In this document: positions 63,626 through 64,000 of the stretch, one piece after another | Position numbering within the stretch: the stretch's first letter is position 1 | Layout: each line of letters begins with the position of its first letter | Origin: Salipaludibacillus sp. CUR1 | Lineage (GTDB): Bacteria > Bacillota > Bacilli > Bacillales > Salisediminibacteriaceae | DNA: 64,000 nt | Reading direction: 5' to 3' | Assembly (NCBI RefSeq): GCF_021028955.1 | Contig: NZ_JAIWPE010000064.1 | Location: forward strand, 124,001-188,000 | Position numbers and translations under genes: made by a program | Notes under the pieces: generated by a model | Told to the model about the DNA's origin: nothing | The model's database searches: none | What the model saw: only the letters and a program-made list of their open reading frames with translations

Positions 63626-64000
63626 GTGAAAAGTAACCAGAGAAAGTCCCAGCATGTCATTATAAAAGGAACAAAAGATGGTTTAACTTTTCTGCTGGAT
63701 GATCAGTGTTCAATAGAAACGCTTAAAGAGGAATTGCAGAAAACCCTTTCCGACAGGCCCGAGTCAGCAAATGAATCTGTTCAGCATGTAAACGCCAAAC
63801 TGGTAGTTGGCAAACGCTATTTAGACCGTTTTCAAATTGAAGAACTGGAAAGTCTATTTTCAGAAGAGATGAATGTAACCATAAATGAAATTGAATCAGA
63901 AGTTATTTCAAAAGAAGAAGCAGAAGAAATGAAACAGAATATGCAGGTAACGAGAGTGGTTAAAGTTATAAGATCAGGGCAAGTACTGGACTTCAAAGGA
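63626..64000 (+). CDS. minC: Septum site-determining protein MinC, 5' part
   Basis: Inhibits FtsZ ring formation at the poles. 125 codons are visible before the window ends; Bacillus MinC has about 225. GTG 63626 is chosen because of GGGGGAGG just upstream. The N-terminal domain begins HVIIKGTKDGLTFLLDDQ, followed by VNAKLVVGKRYLDRFQIEEL, and the start of the C-terminal beta-helix domain TRVVKVIRSGQVLDFKG. minD should follow. Confidence 0.93.
   Translation, partial: MKSNQRKSQHVIIKGTKDGLTFLLDDQCSIETLKEELQKTLSDRPESANESVQHVNAKLVVGKRYLDRFQIEELESLFSEEMNVTINEIESEVISKEEAEEMKQNMQVTRVVKVIRSGQVLDFKG

Overview
The window is a chromosomal segment of a Bacillaceae bacterium (endospore-forming Firmicute, probably an alkaliphilic or halophilic Bacillus relative), interrupted at its left end by an integrated mobile element. 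The host assignment rests on gene order. From 11.4 kb on, the sequence follows the Bacillus subtilis order ysoA-tig-clpX-lonB-lonA-engB-hemAXCDBL-spoVID-ysxE-valS-folC-comC-spoIIB-maf-radC-mreBCD-minC, with sporulation genes, a valS T-box leader and GGAGG-type ribosome binding sites. Acidic low-complexity tails on several exported or membrane proteins fit a salt- or alkali-adapted species, but the genus cannot be fixed.

Region 1 (1-10,768) is an integrated element that continues beyond the left edge. Its right end is a copy of the 3' half of a tRNA-Arg gene (10727-10768), the usual attachment site of a tyrosine recombinase. It contains a truncated Vsr-type mismatch endonuclease (minus strand), an IS21-family insertion sequence whose istA has a single-base frameshift, a 36-bp perfect palindrome, about 1.85 kb without genes ending in iteron-like repeats, a winged-helix putative replication initiator, a helix-turn-helix protein, coiled-coil proteins, an HNH endonuclease and several unknown small genes. 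The main observation is that 3133-10726 (about 7.6 kb) has only two CpG dinucleotides by my reading, in coding and non-coding DNA alike. The chromosome to the right and the IS inside the element have ordinary CpG content. With a Vsr homologue on board, this points to cytosine methylation and deamination, or to avoidance of a CpG-directed restriction system.

Region 2 (10.8-20.6 kb) holds protein quality control and ribosome assembly genes: an unknown membrane-anchored protein, a TPR protein (ysoA), trigger factor, ClpX, LonB, LonA and the GTPase EngB. Region 3 (20.6-23.7 kb) is a polar amino acid ABC transporter and a small membrane protein inserted between engB and hemA. Region 4 (24.0-30.3 kb) is the complete hemAXCDBL operon, glutamyl-tRNA to uroporphyrinogen III plus HemX. 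Region 5 (30.5-35.3 kb) holds an OsmC-like protein, a Nudix hydrolase and the spore-coat genes spoVID and ysxE with a kinase-like gene between them, read from a good sigma-E promoter candidate.

Region 6 (35.4-41.9 kb) has a MacB/FtsX-type ABC transporter, T-box-regulated valS, a D-amino-acid aminotransferase and two kinds of non-coding repeat. Region 7 (41.9-47.2 kb) is a liaI-liaH-liaF-liaS-liaR cell-envelope stress operon and, on the opposite strand, two tandem RimK-like ATP-grasp genes. Region 8 (47.3-58.1 kb) is folC, a membrane diguanylate cyclase, a VanW/G5-like exported protein with a long acidic tail, prepilin peptidase comC with pilM-pilN-pilO, a candidate structured RNA, and spoIIB. 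Region 9 (58.1 kb to the end) is aspA, maf, radC, mreBCD and the start of minC.
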